A DNA stretch of 40,002 bases from Bacillota bacterium (lineage in GTDB: Bacteria > Bacillota > Clostridia > Christensenellales > CAG-138), in assembly GCA_023459335.1 (NCBI GenBank), contig JAEWUO010000029.1, forward strand, positions 1-40,002, read 5' to 3'. The notes beneath the pieces are model-generated. The model was not told the origin of the DNA. It saw only the letters and a list, made by a program, of their open reading frames with translations, and did not search any database. The position numbers were made by a program, and so were the translations under genes. This document shows, one piece after another, positions 25,236 to 31,521 of this stretch. How positions within the stretch are numbered: position 1 is the stretch's first letter; the number at the start of each line of letters is the position of its first letter.

Positions 25236-25838
25236 TTAAAATTTAACAATCCCATTTGTGTTGGCTCTATTTGAGGAACACTTTAACTGTACCGAAAAAC
25301 GGTAGCTTTTACCGCTTTTGGTTTTCTTTAGTAGATAACCATCTACTAAATTATTCTTTTTTCTTGTAGTGTTTGGGAAAAGAGCCTCCTCTGCTTTTTT
25401 CCCGTTGTTAACGCCCTCGGCGTCAACAATTTGTGTTTTGCTGATAAAATTTTGTATTTTATCACCATATAAATTTAAAAATAATCTTGAATGCCTTGTA
25501 TCTCTAAGGCATAGCTCAAAATTTCCACTTTTTCCCGTTGCATTCAAGGATAAAAGGTCATCCCAAAATTTAACTATTACGGATGGACTTATTACAAAAC
25601 CATCCATAAATTTCTTGTTTGTTCTGCTATCAACTAACAAAACAAATTTTCTGACTCCGTGGGCTTTAATGGCTTTTTTTACCATTAAAGATAACTCCTC
25701 AGGAGTAAATGAAGCAACGACTATCCCATTTTCTCCCATAAATTCGATCCCTGTTGCAAGAGAAGTGCAGTTGGAAGTTACTTCCACCCCTTGAAATCTT
25801 GCAACCATACCGCTTTTTTGAAATCTTATAACTCCCAT
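25236..25838 (-). CDS. Hypothetical early-type protein
   Basis: 200 aa from ATG 25838, 7 nt after AGAGG in the phrase GAGGTTTTAAAATG used by many genes here; longer in-frame starts lack this. Segments 'GIEFMGENGIVVASFTPEELSLMVKKAIKAHGVRKFVLLVDSRT' and 'FELCLRDTRHSRLFLNLYGDKIQNFI' suggest an alpha/beta domain; the C-terminus is basic. The leader contains a GCCCAAAAAATGGGC hairpin. No family recognised. Confidence 0.55.
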   Translation of the reverse strand: MGVIRFQKSGMVARFQGVEVTSNCTSLATGIEFMGENGIVVASFTPEELSLMVKKAIKAHGVRKFVLLVDSRTNKKFMDGFVISPSVIVKFWDDLLSLNATGKSGNFELCLRDTRHSRLFLNLYGDKIQNFISKTQIVDAEGVNNGKKAEEALFPNTTRKKNNLVDGYLLKKTKSGKSYRFSVQLKCSSNRANTNGIVKF

Positions 25839-25898
25839 TTTAAAACCTCTTTCTGCCCATTTTTTGGGCTTTTTATTATGTGGTTCTTCCACCTTCTA

Positions 25899-25927
25899 AT
25901 TATACCATAATAAAATATAGTTGTCAA
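25899..25927 (-). promoter_or_regulatory. Promoter of the 25236-25838 gene
   Basis: TTGACA (25922-25927), 17-bp spacer, TATAAT (25899-25904) with TG before the -10 (extended -10). Confidence 0.85.
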
Positions 25928-26116
25928 CCCTTTTTAATGAATTTTTGGTCATATTCTAAAAAATTTTTTTACCTTTTATGTAAAGATCTTCTATATCTGT
26001 AAGATTATTACATCTTTTTACAATTTTCTCCAACTATGGTCATAGGCATTCTCTCCTAGTTTTTTCCAATTGTGGTCATTCCACCTAGGTAATTTTTACC
26101 GGTAATGGTCATATCT

Positions 26117-26160
26117 GTGAGCTGGGAAATGATGGTAAATAAGTTCCTGTGAGCTGGGAA
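26117..26160 (+). promoter_or_regulatory. Repeated GTGAGCTGGGAA element, 2 copies
   Basis: Copies at 26117-26128 and 26149-26160, each followed by ATRATG, just downstream of TGGTCAT (26105) and about 45 bp before the -35 of the next promoter. The same arrangement recurs at 26676 and 26708. Four TGGTCAT sites lie in 25949-26112. Confidence 0.7.
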
Positions 26161-26203
26161 ATAATGTAAGAAAAAAATTTTTTTATTTTCTTTAAAAAAA
26201 GTA

Positions 26204-26232
26204 TTGACTTCTTTATTAGAATATGTTATAAT
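26204..26232 (+). promoter_or_regulatory. Promoter of the 46-aa gene
   Basis: TTGACT (26204-26209), 17 bp, TATAAT (26227-26232), extended -10. The leader starts AGAGTAGTAAGAACTACTAC, a 5' hairpin, then GGAGGTTTTCATTATG. Confidence 0.85.
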
Positions 26233-26286
26233 ATAAGAGTAGTAAGAACTACTACACTAAAATAATATTTATAGGAGGTTTTCATT

Positions 26287-26427
26287 ATGAAAACAAAAAT
26301 TAAAATTTGGGACTTAAAACAATACATGGAAGAAGTAAAAAGAGTTAAGGAACTTAACTCTAAGTTTGACGTAAAAACGTCAAACATATTTGAGGGCGAC
26401 AAGAGTTTTCTTAAGTCCTTCAAATAA
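26287..26427 (+). CDS. 46-aa charged protein
   Basis: ATG 26287, 8 nt after TAGGAGG. Encodes MKTKIKIWDLKQYMEEVKRV... , lysine-rich and helical, ending FLKSFK. Own promoter and terminator support a real gene despite its size. Function unknown. Confidence 0.6.
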   Translation: MKTKIKIWDLKQYMEEVKRVKELNSKFDVKTSNIFEGDKSFLKSFK

Positions 26428-26461
26428 GAAAACTCCCAACTGTGAAAGGTTGGGAGTTTTC
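26428..26461 (+). terminator. Terminator of the 46-aa gene
   Basis: GAAAACTCCCAAC / GTTGGGAGTTTTC, 13-bp stem starting at the stop codon. Confidence 0.85.
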
Positions 26462-26497
26462 TCCATCCTCTTGTTGGTAAATTTTGTTATCTGTTGT

Positions 26498-26607
26498 ATG
26501 ACCATAGTTACATAATATTAACTTGTCAATAAAATGAAATTGTGGTCATGGCGGTATGACCATAGTTACATAAAATTAACTAGTTAAACTTATCCATTTG
26601 TGGTCAT
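26498..26607. repeat. 110-bp double palindromic element, copy 1 (intact)
   Basis: Two 52-bp units, 26498-26549 and 26556-26607, each starting ATGACCATAG and ending TGTGGTCAT; linker GGCGGT. Lies between a terminator and the next same-strand promoter. Confidence 0.9.
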
Positions 26608-26675
26608 ATACTCTTACCCAAGAATTACCAAATATCGTCTTTCCAAAGGAATTTTTACCATCTATGGTCATGTCT

Positions 26676-26719
26676 GTGAGCTGGGAAATGATGGTAAATA
26701 AGTTCCTATGAGCTGGGAA
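26676..26719 (+). promoter_or_regulatory. Repeated GTGAGCTGGGAA element, 2 copies
   Basis: Copies at 26676-26687 and 26708-26719 (first base A in the latter), preceded by CTATGGTCATGTCT. Flanks match the copy pair at 26117 for more than 90 bp. Confidence 0.7.
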
Positions 26720-26761
26720 ATAATGTAATAAAAAAATTTTTTATTTTCTTTAAAAAAAGTA

Positions 26762-26790
26762 TTGACAAATATAAAAATATGTGTTATAAT
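26762..26790 (+). promoter_or_regulatory. Promoter of the 26859 gene
   Basis: TTGACA, 17 bp, TATAAT, extended -10. The leader has GAGGTTAGATAAAACCTC and AACTTTAAAAGTT hairpins; the second recurs at 35490-35512 and near 35785. Confidence 0.85.
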
Positions 26791-26858
26791 ATATATAGAG
26801 GTTAGATAAAACCTCAAAAATAAATTGGTAACTTTAAAAGTTGCAGAAGAGGTTTAAA

Positions 26859-27233
26859 ATGAAAGAAAACATAAAAATATTGTGGTTTAGTCGCCACATA
26901 ATGACGGACGACCAACACGATGCCTTATTCATAGGTATTGCAAGACATTTTCACAATGACTTGCAGGATACTGGTGTTATCATAACACAAATTTCGGAAA
27001 CGATCAATAACGTTTCCGAAATCCAAGATTTGGACGGGTATGACGTTTATGCTATTGTTGCACCAATAGCGTTGCAGCAGCAATTTCTAAAGGTTGCTGG
27101 AGAAAAACCAGTAATCATGGCAAAATCTGACAGAGTCATTGTAAAAACTCCCGAAGAGGAGGACAAAGTCTCATTTGTTTTTAACAAGTGGGAGAGAATT
27201 AAAAAAATAGAAGTAATAATAGAAGACTTCTAA
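26859..27233 (+). CDS. Hypothetical 124-aa protein
   Basis: ATG 26859 after AGAGG (7 nt). Sequence begins 'MKENIKILWFSRHIMTDDQHDALFIGIARHF' and contains 'GYDVYAIVAPIALQQQFLKVAGEKPVIMAKSDRV', an alternating strand/helix pattern like a small Rossmann-type fold; it ends with basic/acidic strands (KKIEVIIEDF). The start recalls small phage proteins that act on nucleotides, but no family is certain. Confidence 0.6.
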   Translation: MKENIKILWFSRHIMTDDQHDALFIGIARHFHNDLQDTGVIITQISETINNVSEIQDLDGYDVYAIVAPIALQQQFLKVAGEKPVIMAKSDRVIVKTPEEEDKVSFVFNKWERIKKIEVIIEDF

Positions 27234-27238
27234 AAAAT

Positions 27239-27262
27239 ACCCCAACTGTAAAAAGTTGGGGT
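27239..27262 (+). terminator. Terminator of the 26859 gene
   Basis: ACCCCAAC / GTTGGGGT stem followed by TTCCTTTT. Confidence 0.8.
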
Positions 27263-27302
27263 TTCCTTTTATTTACCAATGGTAAATTTTGTTATCTGTT
27301 GT

Positions 27303-27412
27303 ATGACCATAGTTGCATAATATTGACTTGTCAATAAAATGAAATTGTGGTCATAGCGGTATGACCACAAATGGATAAGTTTAACTATGAATAAATCTCC
27401 CATATGGATTTA
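27303..27412. repeat. 110-bp double element, copy 2 (second unit degenerate)
   Basis: Intact unit 27303-27354, linker AGCGGT, then ATGACCACAAATGGATAAG without the closing TGGTCAT. Between convergent genes. Confidence 0.8.
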
Positions 27413-27466
27413 CATATGGGAGTTTAAAAAGGAACAAATAACCATTTGGCTATTTGTTCCTTTTTG
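27398..27466 (-). terminator. Paired terminator hairpins of the 27471 gene
   Basis: A 15-bp perfect stem (AAAAAGGAACAAATA / TATTTGTTCCTTTTT, 27426-27465) plus a second hairpin CCCATATG/CATATGGG at 27398-27422. The GGAACAAATAACCA sequence recurs in the terminators at 28698 and 30118. Confidence 0.85.
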
Positions 27467-27470
27467 AAGG

Positions 27471-27734
27471 TTATTCCTCTAAAAGGAATATTTCACCTCC
27501 TTTTTTAATTTCTTCCACAGAATTTACTTCTGTGAAGAAATTTACCATTTCTATTGATACCATTAAATGGTGAATTCTCTCCACCATAAAATGAGATCCT
27601 TTTACTTTCCTTTCTTCGCCATTTTTTAGTAATTCCTCCAAATGACTAACATATTCTGATAACAATTGGAAGAACAACTCTTCCCTTTTATTTTCAATTT
27701 TTACCTCTAAATTTTTGATTTTTTTCGTTCTCAT
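27471..27734 (-). CDS. Hypothetical 87-aa helical protein
   Basis: ATG 27734 with TAGGAGG 8 nt upstream, sharing its leader with the genes at 26287 and 28749. Sequence is highly charged and helical ('MRTKKIKNLEVKIENKREELFFQLLSEYVSHLEELLKNGEE'), probably coiled coil. Function unknown. Confidence 0.6.
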   Translation of the reverse strand: MRTKKIKNLEVKIENKREELFFQLLSEYVSHLEELLKNGEERKVKGSHFMVERIHHLMVSIEMVNFFTEVNSVEEIKKGGEIFLLEE

Positions 27735-27793
27735 AATGAAAACCTCCTATAAATATTATTTTTAGTGTAGTAAATGTTTTTTACTACTCTTAT

Positions 27794-27822
27794 ATTATAA
27801 CATATTTCAATCCTTTTGTCAA
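27794..27822 (-). promoter_or_regulatory. Promoter of the 27471 gene
   Basis: TTGACA (27817-27822), 17 bp, TATAAT (27794-27799). Leader begins AGAGTAGTAAAAAACATTTACTAC, a 5' hairpin. Confidence 0.85.
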
Positions 27823-27861
27823 GTGTTTTTTAAAAAAAATAAAAAAAAAATTTTTTGTAAA

Positions 27862-27939
27862 TAAAATGAAATTGTGGTCATAGTGGTATGACCATAGTTA
27901 CATAAAATTAACTAGTTAAACTTATCCATTTATGGTCAT
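27862..27939. repeat. 110-bp double element, copy 3 (first unit truncated)
   Basis: Right arm of a first unit (AATAAAATGAAATTGTGGTCAT), linker AGTGGT, intact unit 27888-27939, then GCGGCGG. Confidence 0.85.
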
Positions 27940-27955
27940 GCGGCGGACTAATAGA

Positions 27956-28132
27956 TTAATCTATTAGTTCCAAAGTGGATTTCAAAATTCTTCCACTTTT
28001 AATCTTTAGAATTGAAAATTCTAAAGACAAATCTTCCAACTCCTCTTTTTTTAGTCTTAAATCTTTAAAAAGACTTAAAATTAAAAAACCAATTAATAAA
28101 ATAAAACTTATCGATATACCTAAAATTAACAT
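27956..28132 (-). CDS. 58-aa single-span membrane protein
   Basis: ATG 28132 with AAAGGAG upstream. Starts MLILGISISFILLIGFLILS (one transmembrane helix), then a charged cytoplasmic part (LFKDLRLKKEELEDLSLEF...). Its own consensus promoter supports it. Function unknown. Confidence 0.65.
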   Translation of the reverse strand: MLILGISISFILLIGFLILSLFKDLRLKKEELEDLSLEFSILKIKSGRILKSTLELID

Positions 28133-28156
28133 AATTAAAAAACTCCTTTTTATTTA

Positions 28157-28185
28157 ATTATACCATAGATAAATTAGTTTGTCAA
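28157..28185 (-). promoter_or_regulatory. Promoter of the 58-aa membrane protein
   Basis: TTGACA (28180-28185), 17 bp, TATAAT (28157-28162), extended -10. Confidence 0.85.
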
Positions 28186-28217
28186 GTGTTTTTGAAAAAT
28201 AAAAAGTTCAGCATAAG

Positions 28218-28275
28218 GCGGCCGCCTATATTGTAATAAAAGGTATAATTTACCTTAACCCATATGACCATAAAT
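28218..28275 (-). promoter_or_regulatory. Class II upstream element (GCGGCCGC...TGGTCAT), copy 1
   Basis: GCGGCCGC, TATATTGTAAT, TTTACCTTAACCC, then ATATGACCATAAATG. Begins 33 bp beyond the -35 of the leftward promoter. Confidence 0.7.
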
Positions 28276-28335
28276 GTATTTTTCTTCTTTGGTAAAAGTT
28301 GTAAATAAATAAAATAAAAAACTTTTAAAAAAGAC

Positions 28336-28364
28336 TTGACAAACTTATTTTTCTATGGTATAAT
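28336..28364 (+). promoter_or_regulatory. Promoter of the 59-aa gene
   Basis: TTGACA, 17 bp, TATAAT, extended -10. Confidence 0.85.
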
Positions 28365-28386
28365 TAAATAAAAAGGAGTTTTTAAG

Positions 28387-28566
28387 ATGAAAAAAAGAAA
28401 AATTACAAGAGGCACATTATTAGAAGAAATTGGGAGAATTTTTTCTAGTGGAATAATTACTTATATTGTCATGTCTTTTTTAGACATGACAACAAAAACT
28501 AAAGCTGAATTCAACTTTTTTCTCTTGCTAATAAAATTGTTTGAATATGCCAAAGATGCTGGTTAA
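28387..28566 (+). CDS. 59-aa hypothetical protein
   Basis: ATG 28387 after AAAGGAG. Basic N-terminus (MKKRKITRGTLLEEIGRIF), then a hydrophobic/amphipathic helix (SSGIITYIVMSFLD) and another hydrophobic stretch (FNFFLLLIKLF). A GCTGG/CCAGC hairpin at the stop may end transcription. Function unknown. Confidence 0.6.
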   Translation: MKKRKITRGTLLEEIGRIFSSGIITYIVMSFLDMTTKTKAEFNFFLLLIKLFEYAKDAG

Positions 28567-28580
28567 TTCCAGCATTGATT

Positions 28581-28690
28581 ATGACCACAAATGTATAAAA
28601 CTTCTATGTCAATAAAATGAAATTGTGGTCATGGCGGTATGACCATAGTTACATAATATTGTATAGTTAATAAAATGAAATTATGGTCAT
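28581..28690. repeat. 110-bp double palindromic element, copy 4 (intact)
   Basis: Units 28581-28632 and 28639-28690, linker GGCGGT, followed by GCGGCGGGAC. Between convergent genes. Confidence 0.9.
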
Positions 28691-28697
28691 GCGGCGG

Positions 28698-28742
28698 GAC
28701 AAAAGGAACAAATAACCAGATAGTCATTCGTTCCTTTTTGTC
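28698..28742 (-). terminator. Terminator of the 28749 gene
   Basis: GACAAAAGGAAC... / ...GTTCCTTTTTGTC stem, nearly the same sequence as at 30118-30162. Confidence 0.8.
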
Positions 28743-28748
28743 AATTTT

Positions 28749-28979
28749 TTACAGAGGTATATAAAAATTAACAGTTTTACCCAATTGCTTTGGCTGATAT
28801 TTCAAAATTACATTTAAAACATTTGCAAAGTCTCCCATCATCGGAAATTCACCTAATCCACTCCATGGACTAAATGGATTTGCCATGGACGGGAGAAAGA
28901 AAATTCTCTCCCCTTTTGAAAAAAGCTCTCTCGCCCTCCTCTTTGTTATTTTTTTATATCCTTCGATACAACTTTTCAT
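28749..28979 (-). CDS. Small paralogous protein A
   Basis: 76 aa, ATG 28979 after TAGGAGG. About two thirds identical to the 78-aa protein at 30167: shared CIEGYKK, RARELFSKGE, LPSMANPFSPW, 'YQPK.LGKTVNFYI.L'. The strong conservation of 'PSMANPFSPW' marks it as a probable functional core. Family not recognised. Confidence 0.65.
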   Translation of the reverse strand: MKSCIEGYKKITKRRARELFSKGERIFFLPSMANPFSPWSGLGEFPMMGDFANVLNVILKYQPKQLGKTVNFYIPL

Positions 28980-29038
28980 AATGAAAACCTCCTATAAAAT
29001 ATTATTTTAGTGTAGTAAATGTTTTTTACTACTCTTAT

Positions 29039-29067
29039 ATTATAACATATTTAAATAAAGAAGTCAA
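29039..29067 (-). promoter_or_regulatory. Promoter of paralogue A
   Basis: TTGACT (29062-29067), 17 bp, TATAAT (29039-29044); same 5' hairpin leader as the 27471 gene. Confidence 0.85.
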
Positions 29068-29121
29068 GCGTTTTTTCAAAAAATAAAAAAAATTTTTTTG
29101 TCAATAAATCACAGTTGCAAT

Positions 29122-29231
29122 ATGACCACAAATGTATAAAACTTCTATGTCAATAAAATGAAATTATGGTCATATCGCCATGACCATAGTTACATAATAT
29201 TGTATAGTTAAACTTATCCATTTATGGTCAT
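29122..29231. repeat. 110-bp double palindromic element, copy 5 (intact)
   Basis: Units 29122-29173 and 29180-29231, linker ATCGCC (complement-like to GGCGGT). Between divergent promoters. Confidence 0.9.
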
Positions 29232-29299
29232 ATACTCTTACCCAAGAATTACCAATTAACATCTTTCCAAAGAAATTTTTACCAATAATAATTATGTCC

Positions 29300-29311
29300 G
29301 TGAGCTGGAAA
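29300..29311 (+). promoter_or_regulatory. GTGAGCTGGAAA element
   Basis: One good copy with a degenerate second copy (TAAGCTGTAAAA, about 29331), placed as in the 26.1 and 26.7 kb pairs, about 50 bp before the next -35. Confidence 0.6.
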
Positions 29312-29359
29312 ATAACGGTAAATAAATTTATTTAAGCTGTAAAAAATTTTTAAAAACAC

Positions 29360-29388
29360 TTGACAAAAGATAAAAAGTGTGTTATAAT
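29360..29388 (+). promoter_or_regulatory. Promoter of the 29436 gene
   Basis: TTGACA, 17 bp, TATAAT, extended -10. Leader contains AACGAATAAAAACGTT. Confidence 0.85.
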
Positions 29389-29435
29389 AGTATTAACGAA
29401 TAAAAACGTTAATAAAATTTAAAGGAGTTTTTAAA

Positions 29436-29936
29436 ATGAACTTATATGAAATAGGAGTTAAAGAAATCAATAAGATAGTTAAAAATGAAATAAAAAGTAA
29501 AGATGTAGATATTTTTACTTTCACGAATGAGAGAAAAATCGTTATCTCATTTAAAACTAAAGTGGATATAAATGTCTTTTTAAGTAAAGAGATAATGGAA
29601 AATAGTGAGAATATATTTTTTATTATTCCATCAAATTCTACTTTTTTTGGTGGAAGTAATTTAAATATACTGACAATAAACAATTGTCGGGTAGAGGTTA
29701 GCAATAATTGCAAGATTTTGTCTGATAATAATAGTGAAATTATTTGTCAGAACAATAATAATATTGATTGTAAAAGCAATTGTAAAATAACAGTTAGGAA
29801 AAAAAACAATATAGTTACAGGTAAAAATTGTCAAATAAATTACAACGGTCACGGAAGTGATTTTGAAAAAGATGTTAAAAGTTGGACCATAGGGAAGGAT
29901 AATAAATTTTTTGTTGGATCACTTGAATATTTGTAA
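29436..29936 (+). CDS. Beta-solenoid-like repeat protein (family member 1)
   Basis: 166 aa, ATG with AAAGGAG. After an alpha/beta N-terminus, residues about 75-145 are short repeats of ~9-10 residues with Asn-Cys or Asn-Asn turns: 'NNCRVEVSNNCKILSDNNSE', 'IICQNNNNIDCKSNCKITV', 'NNIVTGKNCQINY', 'GKDNKFFVG'. Regular hydrophobic-x-hydrophobic strands between Asn turns suggest a narrow right-handed beta-solenoid. Related to the proteins at 32630, 34169 and 39451. Function unknown. Confidence 0.6.
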   Translation: MNLYEIGVKEINKIVKNEIKSKDVDIFTFTNERKIVISFKTKVDINVFLSKEIMENSENIFFIIPSNSTFFGGSNLNILTINNCRVEVSNNCKILSDNNSEIICQNNNNIDCKSNCKITVRKKNNIVTGKNCQINYNGHGSDFEKDVKSWTIGKDNKFFVGSLEYL

Positions 29937-29940
29937 ACAA

Positions 29941-29970
29941 AAAATCCCAACTGTAAAAAGTTGGGATTTT
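29941..29970 (+). terminator. Terminator of the 29436 gene
   Basis: AAAATCCCAAC / GTTGGGATTTT stem; similar in shape to the terminators at 26428 and 27239. Confidence 0.85.
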
Positions 29971-30000
29971 CCCTTATTTGGAAATTTTATTAAATTTTCT

Positions 30001-30110
30001 ATGACCACAAATGTATAAAGTTGTTATGTCAATAAAATGAAACTATGGTCATGGTGATATAACCATAATTACATAATATTGTATAGTTAATAAAATGAAA
30101 TTATGGTCAT
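30001..30110. repeat. 110-bp double palindromic element, copy 6
   Basis: Units 30001-30052 and 30059-30110 (second begins ATAACCA), linker GGTGAT, followed by GCGGCGGGAC. Between convergent genes. Confidence 0.88.
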
Positions 30111-30117
30111 GCGGCGG

Positions 30118-30162
30118 GACAAAAGGAACAAATAACCAGATAGTCATTTGTTCCTTTTTGTC
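30118..30162 (-). terminator. Terminator of paralogue B
   Basis: GACAAAAGGAACAAAT / ATTTGTTCCTTTTTGTC stem. Confidence 0.85.
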
Positions 30163-30166
30163 AATT

Positions 30167-30403
30167 TTATAAGGATATATAAAAATTAACAGTTTTTCCC
30201 AGCTCTTTTGGCTGGTATATTAATATCCTATTAAGGATATTCTCGAAACTCCCTTCTTTTGGAAATTCATTTAAGCTTATCCATGGACTAAATGGGTTTG
30301 CCATGGATGGGAGAAAATGTAACTTTTCTCCTTTTGAAAAAAGCTCTCTCGCTTTTTTCTTAGAAATTTTTTTATATCCTTCGATACAATTTTTACAATT
30401 CAT
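30167..30403 (-). CDS. Small paralogous protein B
   Basis: 78 aa, ATG 30403 after AAAGGAG. Duplicate of the gene at 28749, with an extra N-terminal 'NCKNC' pair of cysteines. Core 'LPSMANPFSPW' and end 'GKTVNFYISL' are kept, so both copies appear functional. Confidence 0.65.
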   Translation of the reverse strand: MNCKNCIEGYKKISKKKARELFSKGEKLHFLPSMANPFSPWISLNEFPKEGSFENILNRILIYQPKELGKTVNFYISL

Positions 30404-30460
30404 TTTTAAAAACTCCTTTAATATTATTTTAGTGTAGTAAATGTTTTTTACTACTCTTAT

Positions 30461-30489
30461 ATTATAACATATTCTAATAAGGAAGTCAA
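30461..30489 (-). promoter_or_regulatory. Promoter of paralogue B
   Basis: TTGACT (30484-30489), 17 bp, TATAAT (30461-30466); 5' hairpin leader GTAGTAAAAAACATTTACTAC. Confidence 0.85.
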
Positions 30490-30542
30490 GCGTTTTTTCA
30501 AAAAATAAAAAATTTTTTTTGTCAATAAATCACAGTTGCAAT

Positions 30543-30652
30543 ATGACCACAAATGTATAAAACTTCTATGTCAATAAAATGAAATTATGGTCATATCGCC
30601 ATGACCACAACTTCAAAAACTTGTAAAATCAAATGACCACAAATGGTAAACA
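30543..30652. repeat. 110-bp double element, copy 7 (second unit rearranged)
   Basis: Intact unit 30543-30594, linker ATCGCC, then ATGACCACAA at 30601 and a direct (not inverted) half-site at 30633. Between divergent promoters. Confidence 0.8.
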
Positions 30653-30735
30653 TTTACTGGAAAAATATTACGCCCTCTAGCTAATTTTACCAGCATTGGT
30701 TATTTATAAAAATGTTCACAACAACTTAATTGTCT

Positions 30736-30747
30736 GTGAGCTGGGAA
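30736..30747 (+). promoter_or_regulatory. GTGAGCTGGGAA element
   Basis: Single copy, about 40 bp before the -35 of the next promoter. Confidence 0.65.
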
Positions 30748-30787
30748 TTAATTCCTAATAAGATTTAAAAACTTTTTTTAAAAATAC

Positions 30788-30816
30788 TTGACAAACAATA
30801 AAAAATGTGTTATAAT
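30788..30816 (+). promoter_or_regulatory. Promoter of the 30872-31305 pair
   Basis: TTGACA, 17 bp, TATAAT, extended -10 (TGTGTTATAAT). Confidence 0.85.
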
Positions 30817-30871
30817 TAAAGAGTAGTAAAAAACAAATAAAATAAAAATAAAAATTAAAGGAGTTTTTAAA

Positions 30872-31123
30872 ATGACACAAAAAAAGAGAAGAGCAAAAGG
30901 TATGTTTATAATATCTAAAATATTAAATTGCAATTTAACTATTGCAAAAAAAGTAGCCAAATCTCTATTAGATAGGGGAACAATTGAAACTTTAGAATTA
31001 ATTAATCAGATATTGCCAGAGACTAATTGTTATGGCGAAACGGTAGGATATGGAGATGGTTCTTATACCGTTATTATGGTTAACAATATTAATTTATCCC
31101 AATTGTTTTGGGAAAAAGTGTAA
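30872..31123 (+). CDS. Hypothetical 83-aa protein
   Basis: ATG 30872 after AAAGGAG. Basic N-terminus (MTQKKRRAKGMFIISKILN), then 'CNLTIAKKVAKSLLDRGTIETLELINQIL', which resembles a small helix-turn-helix-type helical bundle, and 'GDGSYTVIMV'. A DNA- or ribosome-binding role is possible but unproved. Followed by a coupled second gene. Confidence 0.6.
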   Translation: MTQKKRRAKGMFIISKILNCNLTIAKKVAKSLLDRGTIETLELINQILPETNCYGETVGYGDGSYTVIMVNNINLSQLFWEKV

Positions 31124-31134
31124 GGAGGGGTAAA

Positions 31135-31305
31135 ATGTTACAAAATGAATTGTTTTATGAGTCTTCATATGAAGACTCAAACGGTAAACTAGTTTTTGAT
31201 GAAATTAAATATCAAAAACTAAAAAAAGAAAAGGAGGAGAAAAAGAAAAAGAGAAATAGACCACCTCTTTTTAAAGAAGTAGTAAAAATAAAAGTTCGAC
31301 CCTAA
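31135..31305 (+). CDS. 56-aa basic protein
   Basis: ATG 31135 after AAGGAGGGG, 11 bp beyond the previous stop. N-terminal half acidic (YESSYEDSNGKLVFDEIKY); C-terminal half very basic (KKEKEEKKKKRNRPPLFKEV). Its stop lies in the loop of the terminator hairpin. Function unknown. Confidence 0.6.
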   Translation: MLQNELFYESSYEDSNGKLVFDEIKYQKLKKEKEEKKKKRNRPPLFKEVVKIKVRP

Positions 31306-31318
31306 AAGTCGAACTTTT
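31290..31318 (+). terminator. Terminator overlapping the 31305 stop
   Basis: AAAAGTTCGAC / GTCGAACTTTT, 11-bp perfect stem. Confidence 0.85.
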
Positions 31319-31326
31319 CCGCCGCC

Positions 31327-31435
31327 ATGACCATAGTTACCTAAAATTAACTTGTCAATAAAATACACTTATGGTCATATCCTATGACCACAATTACCTT
31401 TTATTGACTACCTCATGACCACATCTACATAAAAA
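31327..31435. repeat. Double element, copy 8 (second unit rearranged)
   Basis: Intact unit 31327-31378, 5-nt linker ATCCT, then ATGACCACAATTACC and a direct half-site at 31415. Between convergent genes. Confidence 0.75.
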
Positions 31436-31437
31436 AG

Positions 31438-31521
31438 GAAATCTTCTTCCAACCCTTTTTTATCCATTTTTGGATTTTGAGCTGGAAGAAGATTACATCT
31501 CCTTCGTCTGTGAGCTGGGAA
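31438..31521 (-). terminator. Terminator of the PNK-HD gene with GTGAGCTGGGAA copy
   Basis: AATCTTCTTCCA / TGGAAGAAGATT (12 bp) with an inner ATCCA/TGGAT stem, 31439-31492. A GTGAGCTGGGAA copy (31510-31521) directly abuts the gene's stop codon, an unusual place for this element. Confidence 0.75.

Noticed and set aside
25369..25794. 141-aa plus-strand frame opposite the 25236 gene
   Set aside because: The minus-strand gene has a promoter, ribosome site and sensible composition; this one has none.
27975..28157. Plus-strand 60-aa frame
   Set aside because: It is the antisense of the 58-aa membrane gene, which has a consensus promoter and AAAGGAG on the minus strand.
26498..31435. Repeat array as CRISPR
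   Set aside because: Units are palindromic pairs separated by 6 bp and split by genes; there are no regular unique spacers and no cas genes.
26498..31435. 52-bp units as miniature transposons
   Set aside because: No target-site duplications, and the units occur as fixed 110-bp pairs in spacers rather than at random sites.
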